Of a DNA stretch of 64,000 nucleotides, positions 16,215 to 25,296 are shown one piece after another. Source of the DNA: Bacteroidota bacterium (GTDB taxonomy: Bacteria; Bacteroidota; Bacteroidia; Chitinophagales; Chitinophagaceae); NCBI GenBank assembly GCA_023437225.1, contig JAEZGS010000001.1:62001-126000 (forward strand). Direction: 5' to 3'. The notes under the pieces are model-generated. The model had not been told where the DNA came from. It was given only the letters and a program-made list of their open reading frames with translations, and did not search any database. Both the position numbers and the translations under genes were made by a program. Each line of letters begins with the position of its first letter. Within the stretch, counting starts at the first letter, position 1.

Positions 16215-18263
16215 ATGAATAAACTCGGAAATTACGTCCTGGGCCGATGGATAAATGGCGATGGGGACGGACAGGTGCTGTACAATGCAGTCAGTGATGA
16301 ACCGATCGCAATTGCATCCACCTCCGGACTGGATATGTCTGCGATCCTGGACTACGGACGCAGTACAGGCAACGCGGCATTGCGCAGGATGACATTCCAT
16401 GAACGGGGCAGAATGCTTCGCGCCCTGGCCATTCACCTTCGTGAAAACCTGGAGAAATTCTACACCATCAGCTACCTTACTGGCGCTACCCGTGCCGACA
16501 GCTGGATCGATATCGAAGGCGGTATTGGCAACCTGTTTTCATACGCGTCTCTCAGAAAGAAATTCCCTGATCAACCTTTTTGTACCGATGGAGAATCAAG
16601 CATACTGGGAAAATCGGGCAACTTCATCGGACAGCACATATTGGTTCCGAAAGAGGGAGTTGCTGTTCATATTAACGCATACAATTTCCCTGTCTGGGGC
16701 ATGCTGGAAAAGATCGCAGTTAATCTTCTTGCAGGTATGCCCGCAGTGGTAAAGCCTGCAACACTCACATCTTTCCTTACTGAAGCCGTCGTTCGAGAGA
16801 TCATCGCATCAGGGATTCTGCCGGAAGGCGCATTACAACTCGTTTGCGGCTCTGCACGTGATCTCCTTGATCATGTGAATGCACAGGATGTGATCACATT
16901 TACAGGTTCTGCCGACACCGGATTAAAGCTTCGTTCGGCCAGAAATATACTTGAGAATAACGTGCATTTTAACCTGGAATCGGATTCATTGAATTGCATT
17001 GTTCTAGGAAACGATATTGAACCGGGAATGAAGGAATGGGACATCTTCATTAAAGAAGTGCGGAAAGAAATGACCGTTAAGGCAGGTCAAAAATGTACCG
17101 CGATTCGCAGAATATTTGTTCCTGAAAATAAAATGGAAGATGTCTGGTTGTCATTGGGCAAATCACTTGCACAAACCACCATCGGCAATCCATTGAACGA
17201 AAAAGTTCGCATGGGTTCACTTGCGGGCAAACAACAACGTGAAGAAGTTCGGGGCCAGGTGCGTAAGTTGCTTGCTGCTTCACAGATATTATACGGCAGC
17301 CTTGACAGTGTAGAGCTTGTTGATGCCGATATGGATCATGGCGCGTTTATGAGTCCATTGTTATTACTGAACGAAAAACCATTCGAGTATGAAGAGCCAC
17401 ATACTGTTGAAGCGTTCGGACCCGTAAGCACATTGATGCCTTATTCGTATATGGAAGAAGCGGTGATGCTCGCTAAAAAAGGTAAAGGGTCGTTGGTTTG
17501 TTCGATTGTTACGGCCGACAATAAAACTGCGCGCGACTTTGTTATGGGAGCCGCAACACATCACGGAAGAATATTAATATTGAACGAACGATCCGCAACA
17601 GAAAGCACAGGCCATGGATCACCGCTTCCTTTGCTTGTTCATGGCGGACCGGGTCGCGCTGGCGGAGGTGAAGAAATGGGTGGTGTTAGAGGCGTCTATC
17701 ATTATATGCAAAGAGTTGCCTTGCAGGGAAGTCCATCTACATTGAGCGACGTAACCGGAACATACTATGCAGGTGCAGATGCAATTTTTGATGAGAAGCA
17801 TCCTTTCAGAAAATATTTTGAAGAATTAAGAATAGGAGATTCCATTCGCACACATAAGCGCACCATCACGGAAGCGGACATTGCGAATTTTGCAAACCTT
17901 AGTTGGGATCATTTTTACGCTCATACCGATCATACATCACTGGAGGGAACATTATTTGAAAGACCAGTTGCGCATGGCTATTTTGTATTGAGTGCAGCAG
18001 CGGGATTATTTGTGGATCCATACAAGGGCCCTGTTATGCTGAATTATGGACTGGAAGAATGCAGGTTTTTGAAACCGGTTTATGCGGGCACAACCATACA
18101 GGTGCAACTAACATGCAGGGAGAAGCTTCCACAAGATCAACGAACGGAGGATGAGATACCGAGAGGTATTGTCAAGTGGTTAGTGGAGGTTAGCGATGAG
18201 ACTGGCGAGACAGTTGCGATGGCTACAATATTGACGATGGTCCGTAAGATGAAGGACAACTAG
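16215..18263 (+). CDS. paaZ: Bifunctional oxepin-CoA hydrolase / semialdehyde dehydrogenase PaaZ
   Basis: Ring-opening enzyme of phenylacetate catabolism. Residues of about 1-510 are an aldehyde dehydrogenase domain (NAYNFPVWGMLEK, the catalytic Cys in KAGQKCTAIRR, and the paired Glu in NLESDSLN); the C-terminal 140 residues are a MaoC-type hydratase (ANFANLSWDHFYAH, then ERPVAHGYF). Both halves keep their motifs, so the oxepin ring can be hydrolysed and the aldehyde oxidised by one protein of 682 residues. An earlier in-frame TTG at 16164 is unlikely; the ATG at 16215 matches the family N-terminus. The matching paaG-paaI-paaY genes are 14 kb away. Confidence 0.95.
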   Translation: MNKLGNYVLGRWINGDGDGQVLYNAVSDEPIAIASTSGLDMSAILDYGRSTGNAALRRMTFHERGRMLRALAIHLRENLEKFYTISYLTGATRADSWIDIEGGIGNLFSYASLRKKFPDQPFCTDGESSILGKSGNFIGQHILVPKEGVAVHINAYNFPVWGMLEKIAVNLLAGMPAVVKPATLTSFLTEAVVREIIASGILPEGALQLVCGSARDLLDHVNAQDVITFTGSADTGLKLRSARNILENNVHFNLESDSLNCIVLGNDIEPGMKEWDIFIKEVRKEMTVKAGQKCTAIRRIFVPENKMEDVWLSLGKSLAQTTIGNPLNEKVRMGSLAGKQQREEVRGQVRKLLAASQILYGSLDSVELVDADMDHGAFMSPLLLLNEKPFEYEEPHTVEAFGPVSTLMPYSYMEEAVMLAKKGKGSLVCSIVTADNKTARDFVMGAATHHGRILILNERSATESTGHGSPLPLLVHGGPGRAGGGEEMGGVRGVYHYMQRVALQGSPSTLSDVTGTYYAGADAIFDEKHPFRKYFEELRIGDSIRTHKRTITEADIANFANLSWDHFYAHTDHTSLEGTLFERPVAHGYFVLSAAAGLFVDPYKGPVMLNYGLEECRFLKPVYAGTTIQVQLTCREKLPQDQRTEDEIPRGIVKWLVEVSDETGETVAMATILTMVRKMKDN

Positions 18264-18299
18264 GCCATCCTTATAATTATATACTTTAACTATTGACAC

Positions 18300-19076
18300 A
18301 TGAACAACCAGCCTTACGTAAGAAGTGAAACACGCAAAGGTGTTACCACTATTGAATTTCATCATCCCAGGGGCAATTCCTTGCCTGCTTCATTGCTTGA
18401 ACAACTTACGCAAAGGATACACAGCGCAGGTAATGATGAAGATTCTGCGGTGATAGTCCTTAGATCATATGGTAACAGTGCTTTTTGCGCGGGTGCTTCG
18501 TTTGATGAGCTGGTAGCAATTCAAAATCAACAGGAAGGCCTTGAGTTCTTTAGTGGGTTCGCACATCTTATCAATGCGATGCGCAAGATCCCCAAGCTTA
18601 TAATTGCACGGGTACACAACAAATGCATTGGAGGTGGTGTAGGAATTGCGGCAGCCGCCGACTATGCGATCGCTACCGACAACGTCGAGATCCGGTTAAG
18701 TGAATTGGCTCTTGGCATTGGCCCTTTTGTAGTGGGACCTGTAGTTGAGAGAAAGATTGGCGCAGCAGCATTTGCACATCTCGCCATTGATGCCAATATG
18801 GGCCGCAACGCCGAATGGTGTAAGCGAAAAGGCTTGTTTGCCGAAACGCATCCAAGTGCTGAAGACATGGATGAATCGATTGCGCGACTTGCTCAATCTT
18901 TGTCTCATGCAAACCCGGAAGCAGTAGCTGAAATGAAAAAGATCCTTTGGAAGGGAACCGAGAACTGGGATCAATTGCTCATAGAGAGAGCCGCTATCAG
19001 CGGAAGATTAATTCTGAGCCGCCATTCACGCGAAGCCATCGAAAAATTTAAACTTTCCAGAACACAGGCGAAGTAA
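18300..19076 (+). CDS. Enoyl-CoA hydratase/isomerase family protein (paa-linked)
   Basis: Crotonase-fold protein of 258 residues, starting 36 bp after paaZ and probably co-transcribed. One hydratase glutamate is kept (SELALG), but the position of the other is Gly (GGGVGIAAAAD in place of GCEL). The segment LGIGPFVVGPVVERKIG resembles methylglutaconyl-CoA hydratase-type enzymes more than E. coli PaaF. By position it may hydrate 2,3-dehydroadipyl-CoA in the lower phenylacetate pathway (the PaaF step), but leucine or other acyl-CoA degradation is also possible. Confidence 0.82.
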   Translation: MNNQPYVRSETRKGVTTIEFHHPRGNSLPASLLEQLTQRIHSAGNDEDSAVIVLRSYGNSAFCAGASFDELVAIQNQQEGLEFFSGFAHLINAMRKIPKLIIARVHNKCIGGGVGIAAAADYAIATDNVEIRLSELALGIGPFVVGPVVERKIGAAAFAHLAIDANMGRNAEWCKRKGLFAETHPSAEDMDESIARLAQSLSHANPEAVAEMKKILWKGTENWDQLLIERAAISGRLILSRHSREAIEKFKLSRTQAK

Positions 19077-19080
19077 CAGT

Positions 19081-19169
19081 TCAGAATTGAGAAATGGGAA
19101 TTGAGAATTGAGAAATGGGAATTGAGAATTGAGAAATGCCCATTCCCAATTCTCATTTCTCAATTCTGA
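19081..19169. repeat. Tandem repeat and long inverted repeat between convergent genes
   Basis: A 21-bp unit (AATTGAGAAATGGG followed by AATTGAG) is repeated about 2.5 times, and the far end carries an inverted copy. The 23-bp arms at 19081-19103 and 19147-19169 differ at one position. The element fills the gap between the crotonase and fabG stop codons and would fold into a hairpin in either transcript, so it may end or protect both. Confidence 0.8.
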
Positions 19170-19175
19170 ATTCGG

Positions 19176-19931
19176 CTAAATGTTCAGTCCGCCACACACA
19201 CTGATCACCTGGCCAGTGATGTAGCTGCTCATATCAGATGCAAGGAACAACGTGGTGTCAGCGATTTCTTCACCTTTACCAAATCGTCCTAAAGGTATTT
19301 TTTCGAGGAAGGCCTTAGATGCTTCACCTTCCTTAAGATAATGCGTCATATCCGTTTCGATAAATCCTGGAGCAATGGCATTACAACGAATGTTCCTGCT
19401 ACCAAGTTCATGCGCCATTGACTTTGTAAAACCAATGATCCCCGCCTTACTGGCTGCATAGCTCGACTGGCCTGCATTTCCACGCATACCGATGATGGAA
19501 CTCATGTTGATGATCGAACCTTTGCGTGCTTTCATCATGGGCCGAATCACCTGCTTCGTCATATTGAACACACTCTTCAAATTCACATCCATCACGTCAT
19601 CCCATTGTTCCGGCGACAAGCGCAGTAATAAGTTATCTTTTGAGATACCTGCATTATTTACGCATACGTCGATCGACCCGAACTCTTTCAACACATCATT
19701 TACAAATGACTCGCACTGGGCAAAGTCGCCAGCATTGCTTTGATAAGCCTTTGCTTTGGATCCTCCGGCAATGATCTTTTCTTCGAGTGCTTTTGCTTTG
19801 TCCGCGCTGCTGTCGCTTACGAATGTAAATGCCACATGGGCGCCGTGCTCAGCAAGTTTCAGTGCAATGGCTTCTCCAATTCCTCTTGCCGCACCGGTTA
19901 CTATCACCACGCGATTCTCAAGTAATTTCAT
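19176..19931 (-). CDS. fabG: 3-oxoacyl-[acyl-carrier-protein] reductase FabG
   Basis: NADPH-dependent reductase of fatty acid elongation, a short-chain dehydrogenase of 251 residues. Visible motifs: cofactor loop TGAARGIGEA, CVNNAGIS, the catalytic Ser in NMSSIIG, YAASK with Tyr and Lys, and a C-terminal GQVISVCGG. It lies 44 bp after the GH3-like gene on the same strand. A weak -7 element (TAATATTG) lies in that gap, so it may also have its own promoter. Confidence 0.93.
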   Translation of the reverse strand: MKLLENRVVIVTGAARGIGEAIALKLAEHGAHVAFTFVSDSSADKAKALEEKIIAGGSKAKAYQSNAGDFAQCESFVNDVLKEFGSIDVCVNNAGISKDNLLLRLSPEQWDDVMDVNLKSVFNMTKQVIRPMMKARKGSIINMSSIIGMRGNAGQSSYAASKAGIIGFTKSMAHELGSRNIRCNAIAPGFIETDMTHYLKEGEASKAFLEKIPLGRFGKGEEIADTTLFLASDMSSYITGQVISVCGGLNI

Positions 19932-19975
19932 AGACAGTTAATTATGCTGCAATATTAAGTTGTAATGTGAAATTG

Positions 19976-21481
19976 TTATGCAAAGGATAGTATCTCTTCT
20001 ATATACATCCTTTCATTACTTAATCTTGGGACCTTGTGTTGCCCACCCAGCTTGCCCTTGCTTTTCAACCATGCCTTAAACACTCCGGGCTGAAGTTGCT
20101 GCACAACTGGCTTACGCAATGCGATGTCCTTATGTCGCTTCGCGTCGTAATCACTATTTAATTCTCGCAGTGCTGCATCGAGCTCGTCAACAAAAGTTTG
20201 AAAATCGGTAGGTTCTTTTTCGAACTCTATTAGCCATTGATGCGCCCCATTACTTTCTTCAGAGAAATAAATTGGAGCGGCAGTGTAATCATTTACAATG
20301 GCGCCTGTTTTCTGTGAAGCAATGGATATCGCCTTATCAGAATTTTCAACTATAACTTCCTCTCCAAATGCATTTATGTAATGCTTTAATCTTCCACTCA
20401 CACGGATACGATAGGGATCGGTAGATGTAAACTGAATCGTATCGCCTATCACATATCTCCACAAGCCGCCATTGGTGCTGATTACAAGTCCATAATTTTT
20501 GCCAGTCACAACATCTTTCAATCCAACGGTCTGCGGCTTTTCTTTGCCATATTCTTCTACCGGCATGAATTCCATAAAGACTCCATGATCTACAAGTAAT
20601 AACATTCCATCATCACCGGGTCGTTCCTGTGCAGCAAAGAATCCTTCGCTCGCATTATATATCTCCAGGTAATTGATGTCTTTACCAATCACCTTTTCAA
20701 ATTGTTCGCGATATGGTGTGAACGACACACCTCCGTGCATGAATAATTCCAGAGATGGCCATACTTCGGAGATGGTGGACTTACCGGTTAATTCAAGTAT
20801 TCTTCTGAATAACACAAGTGTCCAGGTTGGAACACCTGAAATGGAAGTAACATTTTCCCTGATGGTAGTTTCTGCAAGCTTTTCGATCTTACTTTCCCAT
20901 TCGTCCATCAATGCAATGCTCAGCTCAGGAGTACGCATCCAGTTACCGTAAAACGGCGTGTTCTGCATGAGTACCGCACTTAGGTCACCATATTGAACAT
21001 CCTCATTTAACTGAGAAATTGTATGGCTTCCTCCAATCACCAGACCCTTGCCAGTTAACAGGTGTGAATCCGGGTTAAAATTGTAGTAAAACGTAAGCAC
21101 ATCTTTTGCCGCTTTATAATGACAATCATCCAGGCTTTCTTCAGTAATAGGAATGAACTTGCTTCTGTCACTTGTAGTGCCACTGCTCTTTGCAAACCAG
21201 GACACTGGCGTGTTCCAAAGCAAATGTGTTTCTCCAGCCATCAATCGTTCGATGTATGGCTTAAGATCATCGTATTCATGCAATGGTACGGTGTCCTTGA
21301 AATCCCGGACAGTAAACAGTTTCGAGAATTCATATTTGCGACCGAACTCTGTGTATTGTGCTGAAGTCACAAGGTCCTGCAGGATCTCACGTTGTGAATC
21401 ATGCGGATTTGCCTTCCAGGCTTCAATGCGCCATGAACGCATTCGGGCGAGCTGTGATATTGCCGGCGATAGAAGTTTCAT
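19976..21481 (-). CDS. GH3 auxin-responsive promoter family protein
   Basis: A protein of 501 residues of the GH3 acyl-adenylating superfamily, named after plant enzymes that conjugate amino acids to jasmonate or auxin. Visible motifs are SSGTTSDRSKFIPIT (ATP-binding loop), YNASEGFFA (adenylation motif) and YVIGDTIQFTS (the conserved Asp). A bacterial substrate is unknown to me; an acyl-acid amide or phosphotransfer role is possible. It begins 3 bp after lptB and precedes fabG, which suggests lipid or envelope metabolism. Confidence 0.88.
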   Translation of the reverse strand: MKLLSPAISQLARMRSWRIEAWKANPHDSQREILQDLVTSAQYTEFGRKYEFSKLFTVRDFKDTVPLHEYDDLKPYIERLMAGETHLLWNTPVSWFAKSSGTTSDRSKFIPITEESLDDCHYKAAKDVLTFYYNFNPDSHLLTGKGLVIGGSHTISQLNEDVQYGDLSAVLMQNTPFYGNWMRTPELSIALMDEWESKIEKLAETTIRENVTSISGVPTWTLVLFRRILELTGKSTISEVWPSLELFMHGGVSFTPYREQFEKVIGKDINYLEIYNASEGFFAAQERPGDDGMLLLVDHGVFMEFMPVEEYGKEKPQTVGLKDVVTGKNYGLVISTNGGLWRYVIGDTIQFTSTDPYRIRVSGRLKHYINAFGEEVIVENSDKAISIASQKTGAIVNDYTAAPIYFSEESNGAHQWLIEFEKEPTDFQTFVDELDAALRELNSDYDAKRHKDIALRKPVVQQLQPGVFKAWLKSKGKLGGQHKVPRLSNERMYIEEILSFA

Positions 21482-21484
21482 TTA

Positions 21485-22303
21485 TCAGATCTGTGTTGCG
21501 TCGTTTCTTTCTGCAAGGGGGTCGGGGCGGTCATTATAAGTTCCCATCAATGCTTCTTCGTGCAGGTAATCCTTACGCTTCAATTCGAAGTTTCTTCCAA
21601 GATACAAACGGCGCACCTGTTCATCTTCTGCAAGTTCTTCCGCCGTTCCATGTTTGAAGATCTTTCCTTCTATCAGCAAATATGCACGATCACAAATGGA
21701 CAATGTTTCGTTCACGTTATGATCCGTGATCAGAATTCCAATATTACGGTATTTAAGTCGTGCAACAACCGATTGAATATCTTCAACAGCAATAGGATCA
21801 ACGCCAGCAAATGGTTCATCGAGAAGAATGAATTTGGGATCAACAGCAAGCGCTCTCGCAATCTCGGTCCTTCTTCTTTCACCACCGCTGAGCGAGTCGC
21901 CATTATTCTTCCGAACATGATGCAATCTGAACTCGTCTAGCAAAGATTCCAAACGTTCACGCTGCTGTGCTTTTGTAAGATTCGTCATCTCGAGCACCGC
22001 GAGTATGTTATCTTCCACACTCAACTTCCTGAATACAGAAGCTTCCTGGGGCAGATAACCAATACCCATCTGGGCTCGCTTATACATCGGCAGCCGGGTG
22101 ATTTCCTGTTGATCGAGGTATACATGGCCTTCATCAGGCTTGATCAAACCCACTACCATATAGAATGTGGTCGTTTTGCCTGCGCCATTAGGTCCAAGCA
22201 AGCCCACGATCTCACCCTGTTTAACATTGATGGATACATGATTTACAACCGTCCGGTTGCGGTACACTTTTACCAGGTCGTTTGTTGTAATTACGCTTGA
22301 CAA
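21485..22303 (-). CDS. lptB: LPS export ABC transporter ATP-binding protein LptB
   Basis: Cytoplasmic ATPase driving extraction of lipopolysaccharide from the inner membrane. It has 272 residues with GPNGAGKTT (Walker A), LSGGERRR (signature), [12 protein letters not shown] (Walker B) and ITDHNV (H-loop), the LptB form of each motif. The C-terminus extends about 30 residues beyond E. coli LptB. The start is TTG at 22303; no other start fits the family N-terminus. A perfect -7 element lies 17 nt upstream. Confidence 0.95.
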   Translation of the reverse strand: MSSVITTNDLVKVYRNRTVVNHVSINVKQGEIVGLLGPNGAGKTTTFYMVVGLIKPDEGHVYLDQQEITRLPMYKRAQMGIGYLPQEASVFRKLSVEDNILAVLEMTNLTKAQQRERLESLLDEFRLHHVRKNNGDSLSGGERRRTEIARALAVDPKFILLDEPFAGVDPIAVEDIQSVVARLKYRNIGILITDHNVNETLSICDRAYLLIEGKIFKHGTAEELAEDEQVRRLYLGRNFELKRKDYLHEEALMGTYNDRPDPLAERNDATQI

Positions 22304-22320
22304 ATCCTAAGGTTTTGCGG

Positions 22321-22328
22321 CAAAAATA
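22321..22328 (-). promoter_or_regulatory. -7 promoter element of lptB-GH3
   Basis: TATTTTTG on the minus strand, an exact TAnnTTTG match, 17 nt before the lptB start. A TTG lies 16 nt further upstream, slightly closer than usual. Confidence 0.5.
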
Positions 22329-22375
22329 GCCGAAACATCGGATACAACTGAACCTAAGGTTCAATTTAACAGAGT

Positions 22376-22405
22376 TTGCCAAACGGATTTACTGCTTTAT
22401 TTTCG
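22376..22405 (+). promoter_or_regulatory. Promoter of metF
   Basis: TTG at 22376-22378, 19 nt, then TATTTTCG at 22398-22405 (one mismatch to TAnnTTTG), followed 9 nt later by the metF ATG. It overlaps the region that drives lptB in the other direction. Confidence 0.45.
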
Positions 22406-22414
22406 CGGGCAACC

Positions 22415-23368
22415 ATGAAAGTTACCGATCATATACGTGAGGCAAAAGATACTCTTATCTCTTTTGAAATACTTCCACCTCTTAAGGGCAAGACCATAAA
22501 TTCCATCTACGAACATCTTGATCCGCTGATGGAATTCAAGCCTTCTTTTATTAATGTCACCTATCACAGAAGTGAGCATGTATTTAAAAAGAAAGCAGAC
22601 GGGACCTTTGAAAAAGTTGAGGTAAGAAAACGCCCCGGAACAGTTGGTATCTGTGCGGCAATCATGAACTATTATCATGTAGACGCTGTACCACACCTGA
22701 TCTGTGGCGGCTTCAACAAGCGCGAAACAGAAGACGCATTGATCGATCTTAATTTCATTGGTGTCGACAATGTTCTTGTGCTTCGGGGAGACGCGGCAAA
22801 GAACGAAACCGTCTTCGAACCAGAACCGGATGGCCACCGATACGCCATTGATCTGCTTAAGCAGGTCGCCAACCTCAATCATGGCATCTACCTGGAAGAA
22901 GACATTCGCGATGGTTTCCGCACCAAGTTCTCTATAGGAGTTGCGGGATATCCTGAGAAACACTTTGAGGCGGCCAATATGGACACAGACATCGCTTACC
23001 TCAAAGAGAAGGTCTGCGCAGGCGCCGAATACATCGTGACTCAAATGTTCTTCGACAACCAAAAATTCTTTGAGTTCGAAAAGAAATGCCGCGATGCGGG
23101 CATCGATGTGCCCATTATTCCAGGACTTAAGCCGATTACCAGCAAGAAACAATTACAGGTAATACCGCGTACGTTCCATGTCGACATACCCAACGACCTC
23201 ATCAATGAGATCATCAAATGCAAGGTGGATGTAGATGTTGAAAAAGTTGGAACAGAATGGCTGGTGCAACAATCAAAGGAATTGAAAGCGCATGGGGTTC
23301 CGGTGTTACACTACTATACGCTTGGCAAACCGAAAGTCATCTGGAACGCGGTAAAAGAGATTGTTTAA
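22415..23368 (+). CDS. metF: 5,10-methylenetetrahydrofolate reductase
   Basis: FAD-dependent reductase producing 5-methyl-THF for methionine synthesis. It has 317 residues from the ATG at 22415; an in-frame TTG 39 bp upstream overlaps the promoter and is rejected. Family motifs are SFEILPP with the catalytic Glu, NVTYHRSEH, and LVLRGDA. The last 4 bp overlap the stop of a convergent peptidylprolyl isomerase gene. Confidence 0.95.
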   Translation: MKVTDHIREAKDTLISFEILPPLKGKTINSIYEHLDPLMEFKPSFINVTYHRSEHVFKKKADGTFEKVEVRKRPGTVGICAAIMNYYHVDAVPHLICGGFNKRETEDALIDLNFIGVDNVLVLRGDAAKNETVFEPEPDGHRYAIDLLKQVANLNHGIYLEEDIRDGFRTKFSIGVAGYPEKHFEAANMDTDIAYLKEKVCAGAEYIVTQMFFDNQKFFEFEKKCRDAGIDVPIIPGLKPITSKKQLQVIPRTFHVDIPNDLINEIIKCKVDVDVEKVGTEWLVQQSKELKAHGVPVLHYYTLGKPKVIWNAVKEIV

Positions 23369-25296
23369 TTCTTTATCAGCTGACGTATAACTTTTTCATT
23401 CACTTTCACCGGAAATTTTTTCTTTAACTGTAGTATCCATTCTGCTTCCAGTTTTTCCTGGTAATCACCGATCACCATACCCTGCGCCTCTTCATAAGTT
23501 CGGGGTTCCGGTTTCTCATGTAAACGCACCACATATGCAAAATTATACGGCTCAGTGTCGCCATCTCGCTGCAATGCAGTTACAGCCGGCAATTTCATTG
23601 AAGCATCAAATTTTACGGGCATGGCATCAATTTCAAACCTTGATGAATCTATCTGAAGCAAATCTCCATACTGCATTTCATAATCACGAATGATAGACGG
23701 GTTGGAAACAATTTCCTGATGCAATTTTGTGATGAGATCTTCATTACGTGAAGAAACAATGACCGCATCAACGCTCTTCTTCCACCAGTACTTCTCTTTG
23801 TTTGAATCAAAAAACTTACGCAATGCAGTTGTATCTGCTGTTGCCTTGTTCCATACGTTTTCGTTCATTACCGCAAACAACAGGCTTCCATCACTGAATT
23901 CCGACAGGAGATTTTTAAATGCGGGATCAAATCTTTCAATGTGCTCTTTATAATAATTGAGTACTGCATCCGATTCGTATTGTTGGAAAAAATATCCCGC
24001 CGGCTGTGACGGTTTATTTCCCGAACGAGCCCGATCAACAAGATATTGACGATACATTTCGATCGAATGTTCTTTTCCTTCGATGTGAAAAAGAACCGTA
24101 CCTTCTCTCATTCCCTGCATCGCTTTACTTCCTGGATGCCGCAACACATTCCGTGTGAACTGTTGCAATTGCTCAGCATCATAACTGCCCCTCTTATATG
24201 GTATCACTTTCTTTAAGTTCTGTACCAGCATATTAAGCGCTTCATCATGACGATCGCTGGATAACATTTCGTTCCGAACCTCGTCTCTTTTCTGTGTATC
24301 GTTCACATCGATCGTCCCCCGGCGTTCAATTAGCTGAAGAATATGATACCCATACGATGTCTCAAAAGGTTCAGTCAGCGCACCGGGCTTTTGCAATGAA
24401 AAAGCCTTTTGTTGAAATGCATCTTCATAAACGCCGACGGTAAAAAAAGGAATAACTCCGCCGTTGTTCCTTGAGAGAAGATCATCACTCATTTTCTCTG
24501 CAACAGTGGCTATAGCAGCACCTGCCCGTATCGCTAAATATGCAGAATCGGCGTTTCGCTTAAGTTGCTTTTCCTCTTCAACGGTAACATCAGGAGGAAA
24601 CGCAATCAACACTTGCGCGATCTTAACCTCTCCCCATGTTGCACGTTCGTCAATATTCTTTACAATATGCCAGCCATACCGCGTTTGAATTGGCGTTGAG
24701 TGCCTGCCTTTTTGTGTTGTATATAGTGCGGTTTCAATGTCATATGGTAGTATCAATGTATTTACATAACCAATAACTCCTTTATTATTTTCAACATTGG
24801 GATCTTTCGAATAACGTAATGCCACATCTTCGAAGCGCGCTCCATCTTGTAAGGATCGATAGGCTGAGTCAATTTTTTCCTTTGCCTCATCTTCTTCAGT
24901 ATCGCTTAGATAATCAACCGGTATAAATATATGTCCAAACAATACATCCTTTTGCGATCGTAACATGATGGTGTCGATCATCTTTTGAAATACAGATCCC
25001 TGCCGCAAATGATCATCAAGTACCTGTTCTTTATATTTCTTTATTTCATCGGCATGTTCCTGTGTTGTATCTAACTTTCTGCTGCGAGCCTCTTCAAGCT
25101 TCAATTGATAATTGATATATAACTCCAGGTAGTTGCGAAGCAATGAATCGCTCGGCTGAACTGAAGGCGCATTTTTCTTATAAGCCTGCAAAAACTCATC
25201 CTTCGACACATTCGTTTTACCAACAGAAAAAATAGTTTGGGCACTTACATTGATCAAATAAATGAGCAGAAAGAGGAACAAAAAAAGATGTTTCAT
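23365..25296 (-). CDS. Periplasmic peptidylprolyl isomerase with two parvulin domains
   Basis: A chaperone/isomerase of 643 residues with a signal peptide (MKHLFLFLFLLIYLINVSAQ). The helical N-terminal region is followed by two rotamase domains, at about residues 115-220 (FGHIFIPVDYL ... YGWHIVKNID) and 225-325 (IAQVLIAF ... YGYHILQL). The C-terminal half is helical and has no recognised domain. It probably helps fold outer-membrane proteins. Its start abuts the stop of the TlpA-like gene, so the two are one transcript. Confidence 0.9.
   Translation of the reverse strand: MKHLFLFLFLLIYLINVSAQTIFSVGKTNVSKDEFLQAYKKNAPSVQPSDSLLRNYLELYINYQLKLEEARSRKLDTTQEHADEIKKYKEQVLDDHLRQGSVFQKMIDTIMLRSQKDVLFGHIFIPVDYLSDTEEDEAKEKIDSAYRSLQDGARFEDVALRYSKDPNVENNKGVIGYVNTLILPYDIETALYTTQKGRHSTPIQTRYGWHIVKNIDERATWGEVKIAQVLIAFPPDVTVEEEKQLKRNADSAYLAIRAGAAIATVAEKMSDDLLSRNNGGVIPFFTVGVYEDAFQQKAFSLQKPGALTEPFETSYGYHILQLIERRGTIDVNDTQKRDEVRNEMLSSDRHDEALNMLVQNLKKVIPYKRGSYDAEQLQQFTRNVLRHPGSKAMQGMREGTVLFHIEGKEHSIEMYRQYLVDRARSGNKPSQPAGYFFQQYESDAVLNYYKEHIERFDPAFKNLLSEFSDGSLLFAVMNENVWNKATADTTALRKFFDSNKEKYWWKKSVDAVIVSSRNEDLITKLHQEIVSNPSIIRDYEMQYGDLLQIDSSRFEIDAMPVKFDASMKLPAVTALQRDGDTEPYNFAYVVRLHEKPEPRTYEEAQGMVIGDYQEKLEAEWILQLKKKFPVKVNEKVIRQLIKN

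Noticed and set aside
19081..19169. Repeats considered as a CRISPR array
   Set aside because: Units are adjacent or imperfect, with no unique spacers of constant length and no cas genes.
22397..23152. 251-codon minus-strand frame opposite metF
   Set aside because: Lies fully within metF, which has intact family motifs; antisense frames of this length arise from the metF codon use.
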